A DNA stretch of 64,000 bases from positions 8,928,001-8,992,000 of the forward strand of contig NZ_CP016438.1 of the NCBI RefSeq assembly GCF_001685355.1. Direction: 5' to 3'. The position numbers were made by a program, and so were the translations under genes. Source of the stretch: Streptomyces lincolnensis. GTDB taxonomy: Bacteria; Actinomycetota; Actinomycetes; Streptomycetales; Streptomycetaceae. Positions 42,855 through 51,498 of this stretch are shown in pieces; position 1 is the first letter of the stretch; every line of letters starts with the position of its first letter. Below the pieces are notes generated by a model that worked only from the letters and a program-made list of their open reading frames with translations, had not been told where the DNA came from and did no database searches.

Positions 42855-43859
42855 TCAGGGGAGGGGCTGTTCGAGCAGGAACCGCTCCAGTGACATGGGC
42901 TTCGGCAGTTCGGCCGGCGGGATCTGGGGCGTGCCGACGAAGGGGGATGCCTCGAAGTACCACTTCTCCAGGGCCGGCAGGCCCCAGCGGGCGTTGGTGC
43001 TCAGCGATGCCGCGTCCCAGCGGACGGGCTCGATTTCCGTGTCGATCGTCTGGTAGTGGCTGTTGAAGACCTCCACCCGGTGACCGTCGGGATCGCGGAG
43101 GTAGACGAAGAGCATCCCGCCCGGACCGTGCCGTCCGGGGCCGCGCTCCACGCCGTCGCCGTAGCCGAGGATGCCCGCCCAGTCGCAGGCGGTGAAGATG
43201 TCATGGCTCTCGGAGACGGTGTAGGCGAAGTGGTGCAGGGCCGGCCCGGTGTTCTCCACGATCGCCAGGTCCAGACAGGTGCCCTTGCGGTACATGAACG
43301 CACCCAGCAGCTTGTCGCCGTGCTCCAGGTACTCCGAGTTGCGGAAGCCGAGCTCGCTGTAGAACGCGCACAGCTCGAAGGTGTCGGGCGCGAAGATCTG
43401 GTAGTGGTCCAGCCGCTGCGCGTGGGCACCCTTGTACCGCTCGAAGTCGATGTGCAGCCGCGGCCGGGTCTCCATGTGCGCGCACAGTTCCAGTGGTGTG
43501 CCGATGGGGTCGCTGACGTGCAGGGTGCGGCCCTGGTACGGGACGTCGACCCACTCGGCGGGCAGCCCCCGCTCACGGAACCAGGCGTACGCGAGATCCA
43601 GGTCCTCGTCGAAGAAGACCCGGAAACCGATCCTCCGGCACGAGCCCGCGCCCTCCTCGTCCAGCTCCAGCACGAGACTGTGGTGACAGGCTTCGGCCAG
43701 GCCGCGCAGATAGCAGGTGCGCTCGTCCTCGTCGCTGACGACGAGCCCCAGCGCTTTCACATAGAAGTTCCGGCTCTCGGCCAGGTCGGCGACCGTGAGA
43801 CGGACGTGGCTGGAGCGGGTGATGTTGAAACTCGGGCGCAGATTGACGGGTGGCAGCAT
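42855..43859 (-). CDS. Extradiol ring-cleavage dioxygenase (two-domain VOC type)
   Basis: 334 residues in two VOC domains, as in catechol 2,3-dioxygenase and homoprotocatechuate 2,3-dioxygenase. Probable iron ligands are the His in RLDHYQIFAPD (about 152), the His in ALHHFAYTV (about 212) and the Glu in GHRVEVFNSHY (about 263). The C-terminal lid has WGLPALEKWYFEASPFVG. It opens a catecholic ring next to one hydroxyl. It lies 60 bp downstream of the enolase-like gene and 31 bp upstream of the AhpD-like gene. Confidence 0.88.
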   Translation of the reverse strand: MLPPVNLRPSFNITRSSHVRLTVADLAESRNFYVKALGLVVSDEDERTCYLRGLAEACHHSLVLELDEEGAGSCRRIGFRVFFDEDLDLAYAWFRERGLPAEWVDVPYQGRTLHVSDPIGTPLELCAHMETRPRLHIDFERYKGAHAQRLDHYQIFAPDTFELCAFYSELGFRNSEYLEHGDKLLGAFMYRKGTCLDLAIVENTGPALHHFAYTVSESHDIFTACDWAGILGYGDGVERGPGRHGPGGMLFVYLRDPDGHRVEVFNSHYQTIDTEIEPVRWDAASLSTNARWGLPALEKWYFEASPFVGTPQIPPAELPKPMSLERFLLEQPLP

Positions 43860-43919
43860 GCGGGCCTCCGTGCTCCGATCGGCTCTGGAATGCGATGACT
43901 GTAATACTTCGATGCCGTT

Positions 43920-45230
43920 TTACGGCTTGGTCGTAATGGACCCTGATCCGGCGAATGCGAGGGCGGACCACCCGCTGAATTCCGCGGATTCACCGAGGGA
44001 CTCCTCGATGCGCAGAACCTCGTTCCATTTCGCCATGCGCTCGGAGCGCGTGAACGAGCCCACCTTCAGCTGGCCCGCGTCCCATCCGACGCTCAGGTGG
44101 GCGATGGTGATGTCCTCGGTCTCCCCGGAACGCGCCGAGACGATCGTGCCGAAGCCGGCGTCCTTTCCGGCCCGCAGCGCCTGGAACGCCTCGGTGACCG
44201 TTCCGGCCTGGTTCGGCTTGATGAGAACGGCGTTCACCGTTCCGGAGGTGGCCGCCGCCTCCACCCGCTTGGCGTTCGTGACCAGGTAGTCGTCGCCGAT
44301 CACCTGGCAGCGGTGGCCGTAGCGCCGGGTGAACTCCAGCATGCCGTCATGGTCGTCCTCGCCCACCGGGTCCTCGACGGACAGGATCGGATACTGCTCG
44401 ATCCAGCCGCCCAGCATGTCGATCAGCGCTTCGGTGCCGAGTGTGCGGTCGTCCAGGGCCAGCGTGTACCGCCCGCCACTGCCGAACTGCGAGGCGGCGA
44501 CGTCCAGTGAGATTCCCACCTGGGTCGAGGGAGCGAAGCCCGCGGTCTCGATGGCGCGCGTGAGCGTCTCCAGCGCTTCCTCGTTGGAGTCGAACGCGGG
44601 CCAGAATCCACCCTCGTCGGCCACGCCCTGCGCCTTGCCCGCCCGTCGCATGAGGCTTCCGGCCGCCCGGTAGATCTCCGCGGTCCAGTCCAGGGCTTCC
44701 GAGAAGCTCGCTGCCGCGGGGCACATCACCATGAAGTCCTGCACGTCGACCCGGCGGTCCGCGTGGGCGCCGCCGCCGAAGATCTGGATCTCCGGCAGCG
44801 GGATGCGGACCGGCCGGCCGCCCGCCAGGTGCTGCCACAGCGGTACGCGAGCCGACGCGGCGGTGGCGTGCAGGACGGCCATGGACGTGGCCACGATCGC
44901 GTTTCCGCCGAGACGGCTGCGGTCGGGGGTTCCGTCGAGGTCCACCAGGAGCCGGTCGACGGTCTCCTGGTCGGTCGCGTCGAGGTCCAGGAGGGCGGGC
45001 GCGATCTCCTGGTTCACCGAGCCCACCGCGCGGTGGACGTCGTACCCGCCGAAGCGGTCGCCGCCGTCGCGCAGGTCGAGCGCCTCGCCCAGGCCCGTCG
45101 AGGCCCCCGCCGGTGCGATGGCCCGCCCGATCGCGCCGTCCGCCAGGTGGGCTTCGACCTCGACGGTCGGCCGACCACGTGAATCCCACACCCTGCGGCC
45201 GTGGAGTTTGGCGATCCGCGCGTCTGTCAT
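43920..45230 (-). CDS. Enolase paralogue with altered active site
   Basis: 436 residues, full enolase length. Conserved features are WDSRGRPTVEVEA, GGAHAD, ADEGGF (Glu206), SLDVAASQF (Asp243), SVEDP (Glu286), IGDDYLVTN (Asp313), LIKPNQ (Lys338) and GQLKVG (Lys389). Two active-site positions differ from all ordinary enolases: VQDFM has Asp165 where QEFM carries Glu168 (yeast numbering), and VSARSGETED has Ala366 in place of His373. Mg ligands and catalytic lysine are kept, so it may dehydrate or enolise another acid. It heads a catabolic operon under a LacI-type operator. Housekeeping enolase is expected elsewhere. Confidence 0.9.
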   Translation of the reverse strand: MTDARIAKLHGRRVWDSRGRPTVEVEAHLADGAIGRAIAPAGASTGLGEALDLRDGGDRFGGYDVHRAVGSVNQEIAPALLDLDATDQETVDRLLVDLDGTPDRSRLGGNAIVATSMAVLHATAASARVPLWQHLAGGRPVRIPLPEIQIFGGGAHADRRVDVQDFMVMCPAAASFSEALDWTAEIYRAAGSLMRRAGKAQGVADEGGFWPAFDSNEEALETLTRAIETAGFAPSTQVGISLDVAASQFGSGGRYTLALDDRTLGTEALIDMLGGWIEQYPILSVEDPVGEDDHDGMLEFTRRYGHRCQVIGDDYLVTNAKRVEAAATSGTVNAVLIKPNQAGTVTEAFQALRAGKDAGFGTIVSARSGETEDITIAHLSVGWDAGQLKVGSFTRSERMAKWNEVLRIEESLGESAEFSGWSALAFAGSGSITTKP

Positions 45231-45396
45231 GGCGGTGCAACCTTTCGGAGTTCGGACGATCGGGGGAGGACGGGGCCCGTACCCGGGCCGGTCACTGCGG
45301 CGAGGACGGGGTGGGGTCGCATCAGCGGTGCGGCTTCCGGACGGGCACCGGGGGCAAAGGGCGATGACGAGGGTTGCTCATTCATCGCGGCAGGAA

Positions 45397-45410
45397 TGCT
45401 AACGATAGCG
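45397..45410. promoter_or_regulatory. LacI operator 1 (enolase operon)
   Basis: TGCTAACGATAGCG, 12 of 14 to the perfect palindrome TGCTAACGTTAGCA found at 47465. It lies about 165 bp upstream of the enolase-like gene. Confidence 0.75.
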
Positions 45411-45511
45411 CAATCGTGCGAAGCGCCGGCGTGGATGTCAAGGGGGCAGGTAGCGCTATGTGCCTGTGGGCGGGCAGTTTGCGCCCCCTTGTTGGCTCAC
45501 CGCCGGGCCGG

Positions 45512-45525
45512 TGCTATCGTTCGCA
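45512..45525. promoter_or_regulatory. LacI operator 2 (FMN reductase)
   Basis: TGCTATCGTTCGCA, 12 of 14 to the palindrome, about 115 bp upstream of the FMN reductase start. Confidence 0.75.
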
Positions 45526-45641
45526 CAATTCCGTTCCGGCGATGACTCCGACGGACCCGCGCTCTTCCTGGACGGACGGACAGCACAGGAAGAGGCGGGT
45601 CCGCCGGGCCGGGCCGCGGCCGAAGAGAAAGTGAGCCCGAT

Positions 45642-46235
45642 ATGGCACCCGAGCCTTCTGCGGCGCCGATGACCCTCACCACCGTGGTGGCCAGTACGCG
45701 TCCCGGACGGGTGGGCAGGTCCGTCGCGGACTGGTTCTCTGCCCGGGCGGCCGAGTGCGACGAGTTCGAGTCGCACACCGTCGACCTGCGGGAACTCGCC
45801 CTGCCCTTCTTCGACGAGCCGCATCCGCCCGCCCTGCGTCAGTACACGAAGAGCCACACCCGTGAGTGGAGCCGGATCGTCGACGCGTCGGACGCGTTCG
45901 TGTTCGTCACCCCGGAGTACAACGGCGGTTTCCCCGCCCCGTTGAAGAACGCGTGGGACTACCTCGTCGTGGAGTGGCGGCACAAGCCGGCCGGCTTCGT
46001 GAGCTACGGAGGTGTCTCGGCGGGCACCCGGGCGGTTCAGATGGGCAAGCAGGTCGTCGCGAACCTGAGGATGCTGCCGATCGGTCCGACCGTGAGCATC
46101 CCGTTCGTCAACGAGTGCGTCGAGGAAGGGGCCTTCCGGCCCGGCAAGATTCACGAGGCCGCTGCCGAGCAGGTGCTCGACGAGCTGGTGCGCACCGCCC
46201 GCGTCATGCGCCGGCTGCGCAGCGGAACGTACTGA
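45642..46235 (+). CDS. NAD(P)H-dependent FMN reductase/flavodoxin-fold protein
   Basis: 197 residues. VVASTRPGRVGRSVADWF is the FMN phosphate loop, and FVTPEYNGGFPAPLKNAWDYL is the family signature (PEYNxxxPxxLKNAxD). FVSYGGVSAGTRAVQMGKQV binds the ring. It could reduce flavin for an oxygenase or act as a quinone reductase in the pathway. It has its own LacI operator and is followed by an 18-bp-stem terminator. Confidence 0.92.
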   Translation: MAPEPSAAPMTLTTVVASTRPGRVGRSVADWFSARAAECDEFESHTVDLRELALPFFDEPHPPALRQYTKSHTREWSRIVDASDAFVFVTPEYNGGFPAPLKNAWDYLVVEWRHKPAGFVSYGGVSAGTRAVQMGKQVVANLRMLPIGPTVSIPFVNECVEEGAFRPGKIHEAAAEQVLDELVRTARVMRRLRSGTY

Positions 46236-46249
46236 AAGCCCCTGGATGT

Positions 46250-46290
46250 GCGAAGGCGCCCGGAGCACGCGGCTCCGGGCGCCTTCGCAT
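46250..46290. terminator. Bidirectional terminator
   Basis: Perfect 18-bp stem (TGCGAAGGCGCCCGGAGC at 46250-46267; complement 46273-46290) with a 5-nt loop, between the convergent FMN reductase and LacI genes. Confidence 0.9.
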
Positions 46291-46314
46291 GTACGGCGGG
46301 TCGGCGCCCGCGGT

Positions 46315-47346
46315 TCAGCGGGGCCTGGACGGAGCCGGGCCACCGGGAGCTGCCGTGCTGCCGCGCAGAACCAGTGATCCGGGGGAGACCGAGGTGTACG
46401 GGCCGTCGTTGGTCGGCTTGGTCTTGAGGCGGCGCATCATCCACAGGGCGCAGCCGGTGGCCATCTCCTGGATCGGCAGGCCGACCGTGGTCAGCCCCGG
46501 GCCCCACCAGGAGAACCCCGGCTCGTCGCCGAACCCGACCACGGACAGTTCCCCGGGCACCTTCACGCCCTGCTGGGACAGCTCCTCCAGGACGCCGAGG
46601 GTGAGCTGGATCGATCCCAGTACGAGCGCGGTGGGCGCATCCGGCTCCTTGAGCAGCCGCCGTACCGCCTGGCGGCCGTGGTCCACGGACGACGGCGGCC
46701 CCAGTTCCGCGCGTCCGGCGTCGTCGGGGAGGCCGCCTTCCTGAAGGGCGCTGCGGAAGCCCTCCAGGCGCTCCGCACCCGTGGGCAGTTCGACCGGGCC
46801 GCCCAGGTAGGCGATGCGGGTGTGCCCCAGCTCCACGAGATGGGCGGTGGCCCGGCGCAGTGCCTCACGGTCGTCCACGCCGAACCACTGGGCGCCGAGC
46901 GACGGGTGGCGGCGCAGCAGCTGAAGGTGCGGCATCGCGCGCAGGAGCTTGACGGAGTCGCTGTGCGGGCGCGCGGTGGGGACGATGATGACGCCCGCCA
47001 CGCGGGTCGCGGACAGCTCCCGCAGATGGCGAAGCTCCACCATCCGGTCGTCGTCGGTCTCCGAGAGCATCAGCTGGTAGCCCTCGGCCTCCATGTTCTT
47101 GGACAGCTCGTGCGCGATGGTCGAGTAGAAGCTGTTGCGGATGTCCGGGATCACCAGCGCGACCACGTTGCTGGACGCGCCGCGCATCATCCGCGCCGCG
47201 CGGTTGCCGACGTAGCCCATCTCGGAAGCGGCCTGGCGGACCCGGAACTTGGTCTCCTCGCTGATGCGGGAGTCGTCGGAGAGCGCCCGGCCGACCGTCG
47301 AGACGGACAGTCCGAGGCGTTCGGCGATGTCCTTGGTGGTGATCAC
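46315..47346 (-). CDS. LacI-family regulator of the catabolic island
   Basis: 343 residues. The helix-turn-helix and hinge are TTKDIAERLGLSVSTVGRALSDDSRISEETKFRVRQAASEMGYVGN. The ligand domain starts VVALVIPDIRNSFYSTIAHELSKNMEAEGYQL, with WFGVDDREALRRATAHLVELGHTRIAYLGG. The C-terminal tail VSPGSLVLRGST is normal. The recognition helix SVSTVGRAL fits an operator with a central CG. It lies in the middle of five matching palindromes, one upstream of its own GTG start, so it very likely controls the whole island and itself. Confidence 0.93.
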   Translation of the reverse strand: MITTKDIAERLGLSVSTVGRALSDDSRISEETKFRVRQAASEMGYVGNRAARMMRGASSNVVALVIPDIRNSFYSTIAHELSKNMEAEGYQLMLSETDDDRMVELRHLRELSATRVAGVIIVPTARPHSDSVKLLRAMPHLQLLRRHPSLGAQWFGVDDREALRRATAHLVELGHTRIAYLGGPVELPTGAERLEGFRSALQEGGLPDDAGRAELGPPSSVDHGRQAVRRLLKEPDAPTALVLGSIQLTLGVLEELSQQGVKVPGELSVVGFGDEPGFSWWGPGLTTVGLPIQEMATGCALWMMRRLKTKPTNDGPYTSVSPGSLVLRGSTAAPGGPAPSRPR

Positions 47347-47394
47347 GTACTGGGCCCCCTGGGGTGACTGGTCCCGTGCCGCTTACTTTCCGTG

Positions 47395-47408
47395 TGCCAA
47401 CGATAGCG
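47395..47408. promoter_or_regulatory. LacI operator 3 (autoregulation)
   Basis: TGCCAACGATAGCG, 11 of 14 to the palindrome, 49 bp upstream of the lacI-family start. Confidence 0.7.
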
Positions 47409-47464
47409 TTCGCGTCGCGCTCGGTGGTCGGAGCGGAGTGACTCCGGGATGACCTTTATTGCTG

Positions 47465-47478
47465 TGCTAACGTTAGCA
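47465..47478. promoter_or_regulatory. LacI operator 4 (FAH hydrolase), perfect palindrome
   Basis: TGCTAACGTTAGCA is a perfect 14-bp palindrome 54 bp upstream of the FAH-family gene. Confidence 0.8.
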
Positions 47479-47531
47479 TTGCTGGATGGGCCGTGCAGCC
47501 GTCCCTGGCTGCCTAGTTGCGGAGGTATTCC

Positions 47532-48311
47532 GTGCGGATCGTCAGGTACGCCGTCGACGGTGTGCGTCACTACGGTGAACTGGAAGCCGGTGACGCCCGA
47601 ATCGCCAGATTCGAGGGTGATCCCTTCACCGGGCTGTCCCCTACGGGGCGCATCGACAAAGCCGGCGACGTGGTCGTCCTATCGCCGCTGGAGCGGCCCC
47701 GGATCTTCGGCTTCGCCTACAACTACGCCTCACACGTCGACGAGACCGACCGTGAGATTCCGGAAGTTCCCGTGTGTTTCATGAAACCGAGCACCGCGGT
47801 GGTGGGGCCGGGTGACGCCATCGTCTATCCGGCGGACGGCGAACTGGTTCATTTCGAGGGCGAGTTGGTCGTCGTCATTGGAAAGGAAGCCCGCCATGTG
47901 AAGCCTGCCGAGGCCCATGAGTACATCCTCGGCTATACGTGCGGCAATGATGTCAGCGATCGCATCGTCCAGCGCAAGGAAAGCAAATACGGCACGCTTC
48001 TGATCGGAAAGGGGCAGGATACCTTCGCGCCCCTCGGGCCCGTCATCGCCACCGAACTCGACCCCTCGGGACTGTCGCTGACGACGCGGGTGAACGGCAC
48101 CGTCGTGCAGTCGGCGAGCACGGCCGACCTGCTGCTCGCCGTCCCCGACATCGTCAGCTACCTCAGCCGCCGTCTGACGCTGCTGCCCGGCGACGTGATC
48201 ATGACCGGTACGCCTTCCGGAGTCGGGCCGATCCGTCCGGGCGACGAGGTCGAGGTCGAGATCGAGGGCATCGGTGTCCTGCGGAACCCGGTCGTGGCCG
48301 AGAACCTCTGA
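47532..48311 (+). CDS. Fumarylacetoacetate hydrolase (FAH) family protein
   Basis: 259 residues. RIFGFAYNYASHVDETD, VCFMKPSTAVVGPGDAIVYP, HFEGELVVVIGKEARHV (the E-x-E metal ligands), YILGYTCGNDVSDRIVQRKE (Asp ligand) and LLPGDVIMTGTPSGVGPIRPGDEVEVEIEGIG are all family signatures. Members hydrolyse or decarboxylate acylpyruvates and oxo-acids made by ring cleavage. That fits the extradiol dioxygenase in the same regulon. GTG 47532 follows GGAGG at 6 nt. Confidence 0.93.
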   Translation: MRIVRYAVDGVRHYGELEAGDARIARFEGDPFTGLSPTGRIDKAGDVVVLSPLERPRIFGFAYNYASHVDETDREIPEVPVCFMKPSTAVVGPGDAIVYPADGELVHFEGELVVVIGKEARHVKPAEAHEYILGYTCGNDVSDRIVQRKESKYGTLLIGKGQDTFAPLGPVIATELDPSGLSLTTRVNGTVVQSASTADLLLAVPDIVSYLSRRLTLLPGDVIMTGTPSGVGPIRPGDEVEVEIEGIGVLRNPVVAENL

Positions 48312-48325
48312 CCCGGGACGCCCAC

Positions 48326-48360
48326 GGGGCCCGCCCACCGCTCGGCGGTGGGCGGGCCCC
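48326..48360. terminator. Terminator after the FAH gene
   Basis: 16-bp perfect stem GGGGCCCGCCCACCGC and complement with a TCG loop, 14 bp after the stop. Confidence 0.9.
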
Positions 48361-48466
48361 TCGGCATGTCGGCGGTGCGCCACCGTGTCCTGCCCATGGA
48401 GTGTCGCCGTGTCGCACCGGCATGGCCGGATGCGGCACGGCGACAGATGCGCGCCGGACGGGCCCG

Positions 48467-49735
48467 CTAGCGGACCGCGTCGCTGAACTGCGATGTGCGG
48501 ACGAAGACGAGAGCGGCGACGGCCACCAGCGGCAGCACCGTGACCTGGAGCAGCCCGGCCCGGCCCCAGCCGAAGGAGTCCACCAGGGCGGCGAAGAGCA
48601 GGCCCGAGAACGCCGCCGGCCCGTAGTAGCTGGAGACGAAGAGTCCGGAGGCTCGGCCGATCTGTTCGGGGCGGACGGCCCGCTGGATCGCGCTGTTGGT
48701 GTTCGGGTAGATGAAGCCCAGCCCGAAGGCGCCCATGAGGAAGGCGTACACGCACTGGACGCCGACGCCGGCCTGCGTTGTGTAGATGCACAAGCTGATG
48801 GCGGACACGGCCAGCAGGCTCACTGCCAGCAGGGTGCGCTGGTTGACGCGGTCTCCGAGCCAGCCGCCGAAGATGGCCGTCATCCCGCCGAACCCGAGCA
48901 GGCTCATGGCCAGCGCGGCCTGGTCGGTGCTGTAGTGCAGCGAGGTGATGAGGTACGTCGGATAGAGACCGAGGAACCCGTAGATGGCCACACCGCTGAC
49001 GACGGAGTGGACGGCCAGGGCGATGGTGTTGCGGTTGTAGGCGGAGGCCGGCATGTGCTCGTAGGTCTTCGTCGCGACGACCTTTGCCACGGACGTCTCG
49101 GTCAGGCCGGTCTTCACGAGGAACAGGGAGGCGGCCGCGATCAGCAGCCCGGCCGCGCCGAACACGTAGAAGGGCGAGTGCCAGGTGCCGTGCGTGCTCA
49201 TGAGCCGGACGCCGATCAGCGGGGCGATGAAGACGCCGATGGAGTAGCCCGCACCGATGACACCGAAGGCGAGGCCGCGCCGGTGGGCGAAGAAGGCGCC
49301 CATCGCCGCGAAGATGGCGGCGGACTGCATGCCCTCCCCGAAGCCCGAGACGACCCGGTACGCACTCATGTCGGCGAAGCCGGTCGCCAGCGGCGTGGCC
49401 ATCGTGCCCAGGGAGTAGATCACGATGCTGACCAGCAGCACGGTCTTGCGGCGGAAGCGGTCCAGGAGGTAGCCCGCGGGAAGGCCGGCCAGGGCCATGC
49501 CGAGGGTGAAGTTGGTGGCCAGCAGTCCGCCCTGCTCCAGCGAGAACCCGTAATCCGCACGGATGTTGGGCAGCAGGGGAGGGAAGACCTGGCGGTCCAT
49601 GGCGTTGACCATGTAGGAGAGGACGATCAGCAGGAAGCCCACCGTGATCATGGGGCGGGAAATGCGAGGCCGGTTGCGTTCCTGTGTTTCACCGGCGGGC
49701 ACCGCCGTGGTGTCGACTTGCGCTGCGTGAGTCAT
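48467..49735 (-). CDS. MFS transporter (probable uptake for the island)
   Basis: 422 residues with twelve helices. MITVGFLLIVLSYMVNAMDRQVFPPLLPNIRADYGFSLEQGGLL is the opening of the ACS/metabolite-H+ symporter branch used for aromatic and organic acids. GLPAGYLLDRFRRKTVLLVSI is motif A. ATG 49735 has AGGAG at 6 nt. It is divergent from the hydroxyacid dehydrogenase operon and shares its upstream LacI operator, so it most likely imports the pathway substrate. Confidence 0.88.
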   Translation of the reverse strand: MTHAAQVDTTAVPAGETQERNRPRISRPMITVGFLLIVLSYMVNAMDRQVFPPLLPNIRADYGFSLEQGGLLATNFTLGMALAGLPAGYLLDRFRRKTVLLVSIVIYSLGTMATPLATGFADMSAYRVVSGFGEGMQSAAIFAAMGAFFAHRRGLAFGVIGAGYSIGVFIAPLIGVRLMSTHGTWHSPFYVFGAAGLLIAAASLFLVKTGLTETSVAKVVATKTYEHMPASAYNRNTIALAVHSVVSGVAIYGFLGLYPTYLITSLHYSTDQAALAMSLLGFGGMTAIFGGWLGDRVNQRTLLAVSLLAVSAISLCIYTTQAGVGVQCVYAFLMGAFGLGFIYPNTNSAIQRAVRPEQIGRASGLFVSSYYGPAAFSGLLFAALVDSFGWGRAGLLQVTVLPLVAVAALVFVRTSQFSDAVR

Positions 49736-50496
49736 AGCGGCTCCTGAAGAGGAATGGGCCGCGGCAGGCCGCGGCGGATCCATCGCCGGCACGGGGCTGT
49801 ACGGGCGATGACGAGAAGCGGTGAGCTGAACACGGACTCGATTCGGCGACGGCGAGGTTTTCGCCGTTCGGCGGAATGCGGGAGGTGGGCTGCCGCGCGG
49901 TCGGACACCGCATGCGAATTCAGCCGTATACCGCCCGTCGGGACGTCCGTGGCTATGGCGTCTTCGACAGCCGGACCTCGTGCGGACACTCATTGGTCAC
50001 ACGGTCGGCGCTGGCAGAAACCATGAAGGGAAGTTCTCGGCCCGTCAAGATGTGAGCAGCGGATTTCTTCGGCGGTCCTCGATTTCCTGCGGTGACGGGC
50101 TTCTCCGCTTCCGAAACAGGTGCTGCCGCCCGGTGTCAATGGGTGCTGCCGCCCGATGTCGAGGATCAGGAGAGCGCCGCACTCTTGACGTGTCGAAGGA
50201 CGTGAATGCTATCGTTAGCACCGCGTGGCTGTGACAGAGTGACTCGACATGCCCCGGCACCTCGTGACCCGTTCCAGGGGCGTACCGCCGCGCCCGCCCC
50301 GACCACAAGTCGGCGAGCGTCGGCTACACCCGACCGAGCCCAGCGACCCCCTCCCTTCCACTCGTGGCGGGGCGGCCCATCGGACAGGCCGTCCACCGCC
50401 TTTCAGGGTGGCAACCAGAACCCGCTCACCGGACACGACCGAGCCCGACGCCCGGCCGTCCGCCGCGGCCGCACGATCATGCGAGGACGACCTGCT
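49736..50496. promoter_or_regulatory. Long divergent control region
   Basis: No convincing gene. It contains a near-perfect 19-bp direct repeat (GGTGCTGCCGCCCGGTGTC at 50119-50137 and 50142-50160), the promoter and LacI operator 5, and a plus-strand leader of about 275 nt before the hydroxyacid dehydrogenase. A GC-rich frame in the leader (50249-50500) has no homology I know. Confidence 0.55.
50185..50220 (+). promoter_or_regulatory. Promoter overlapped by LacI operator 5
   Basis: TTGACG at 50185-50190 and TATCGT at 50210-50215 (spacing 19). The operator TGCTATCGTTAGCA (50207-50220), 13 of 14 to the perfect palindrome, covers the -10 region, so binding would block polymerase. Confidence 0.75.
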
Positions 50497-51498
50497 ATGA
50501 ACCCATCGAGCCGCCCGGCAACTGTGCTGCTCACCGACTACGCCTGGCCCGACGACTCCGTCGAGCGAGCGGTCATCGAAGGCGCGGGCCACACCCTCGT
50601 GACCGGCCCCGCCGAACCCGCCTCCGCCGAGGCCATCGAGGAACTGGTGGCCGAACACCGGCCGGCCGGGATCCTGACCTGCTGGGCGCCCGTCTCCGCC
50701 ACCGCGATCGGCGCCTCGCCGGACCTGCGGATCGTGGCCAGGCTCGGCGTCGGCCTCGACAACATCGCCGTGGACGCCGCCACCGAGCGGGGCGCGTGGG
50801 TCACCAACGTTCCGGACTACTGCGTCGAGGAGGTCTCGGACCACGCCGTCGGCATGGTGCTGGCCTGGACGCGCGGCCTGGCGGTGTTCGACCGGGAGGT
50901 CCGTGCGGGCCACTGGGACCCCGCGAGCGCCCGGCTGCGCCGGCTGTCGGCGCTGACCTGCGGCGTCGTCGGGTACGGACGGATCGGGCGCGCCACAGTA
51001 CGCAAGCTCGGCGGGTTCGGCTGCCGGATCCTGGCACATGACCCGCACCCGCCGAAGGATGCCCCCGGCGTGGAGATGGTGGGCCTGGAGGAACTGCTCC
51101 GCCGCAGTGACGTGGTGATCCTGCACGTGCCGCTCACACCCGGCACGCACCACATCGTCGGAGCCGAGCAACTGGCGCTGATGAAGCCCGGCGGCCTGCT
51201 GGTCAACGTCAGCCGGGGCGGCCTGGTGGACACCGACGCGGTGACCAAGGCGCTCGACAGCGGGCACCTGGACGGGGCCGCCCTCGACGTGCTGGAAACC
51301 GAGCCGCACGTCCCCGACGAACTGCTGGACCAGCCGGGCGCGCTCCTCACCCCGCACGTGGCCTTCTCCTCCGACGCGTCGGTCACCGAACTGCGCCGCC
51401 GCGCCGCCGAGGAGGTCGTACGGATCCTCGCGGGCGAGGCGCCGGCCCACGCCTGCAACACCCCCCGTGGCCCGAGCGCCGGTGCGGGTGACCGGTGA
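50497..51498 (+). CDS. D-isomer-specific 2-hydroxyacid dehydrogenase
   Basis: 333 residues. RLGVGLDNIAVDAA, the NAD fold CGVVGYGRIGRATVRKLGGFG, the catalytic Arg in VNVSRGGLVDTDA, the Glu in ALDVLETEP and the His in LLTPHVAF are all present. This is the CtBP/phosphoglycerate dehydrogenase branch. It reduces or oxidises a 2-oxo/2-hydroxy acid. The ATG at 50497 follows GAGGA. It overlaps the kinase gene by one base and is first in a three-gene operon. Confidence 0.92.
   Translation: MNPSSRPATVLLTDYAWPDDSVERAVIEGAGHTLVTGPAEPASAEAIEELVAEHRPAGILTCWAPVSATAIGASPDLRIVARLGVGLDNIAVDAATERGAWVTNVPDYCVEEVSDHAVGMVLAWTRGLAVFDREVRAGHWDPASARLRRLSALTCGVVGYGRIGRATVRKLGGFGCRILAHDPHPPKDAPGVEMVGLEELLRRSDVVILHVPLTPGTHHIVGAEQLALMKPGGLLVNVSRGGLVDTDAVTKALDSGHLDGAALDVLETEPHVPDELLDQPGALLTPHVAFSSDASVTELRRRAAEEVVRILAGEAPAHACNTPRGPSAGAGDR

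Larger units (their letters stand above)
45231..45641. promoter_or_regulatory. Divergent promoter region with two LacI sites
   Basis: The gap between the enolase-like gene and the FMN reductase gene holds operator copies at 45397-45410 and 45512-45525, one for each direction. I see no gene in it. Confidence 0.7.

Noticed and set aside
44347..45240. A 297-codon frame in the enolase-like gene region
   Set aside because: Same-strand alternative frame of the enolase-like gene with Arg/Gly-rich junk composition.
50249..50500. A leader peptide gene in the hydroxyacid dehydrogenase leader
   Set aside because: Arg/Pro-rich composition, no ribosome site and no attenuator-like codon run.
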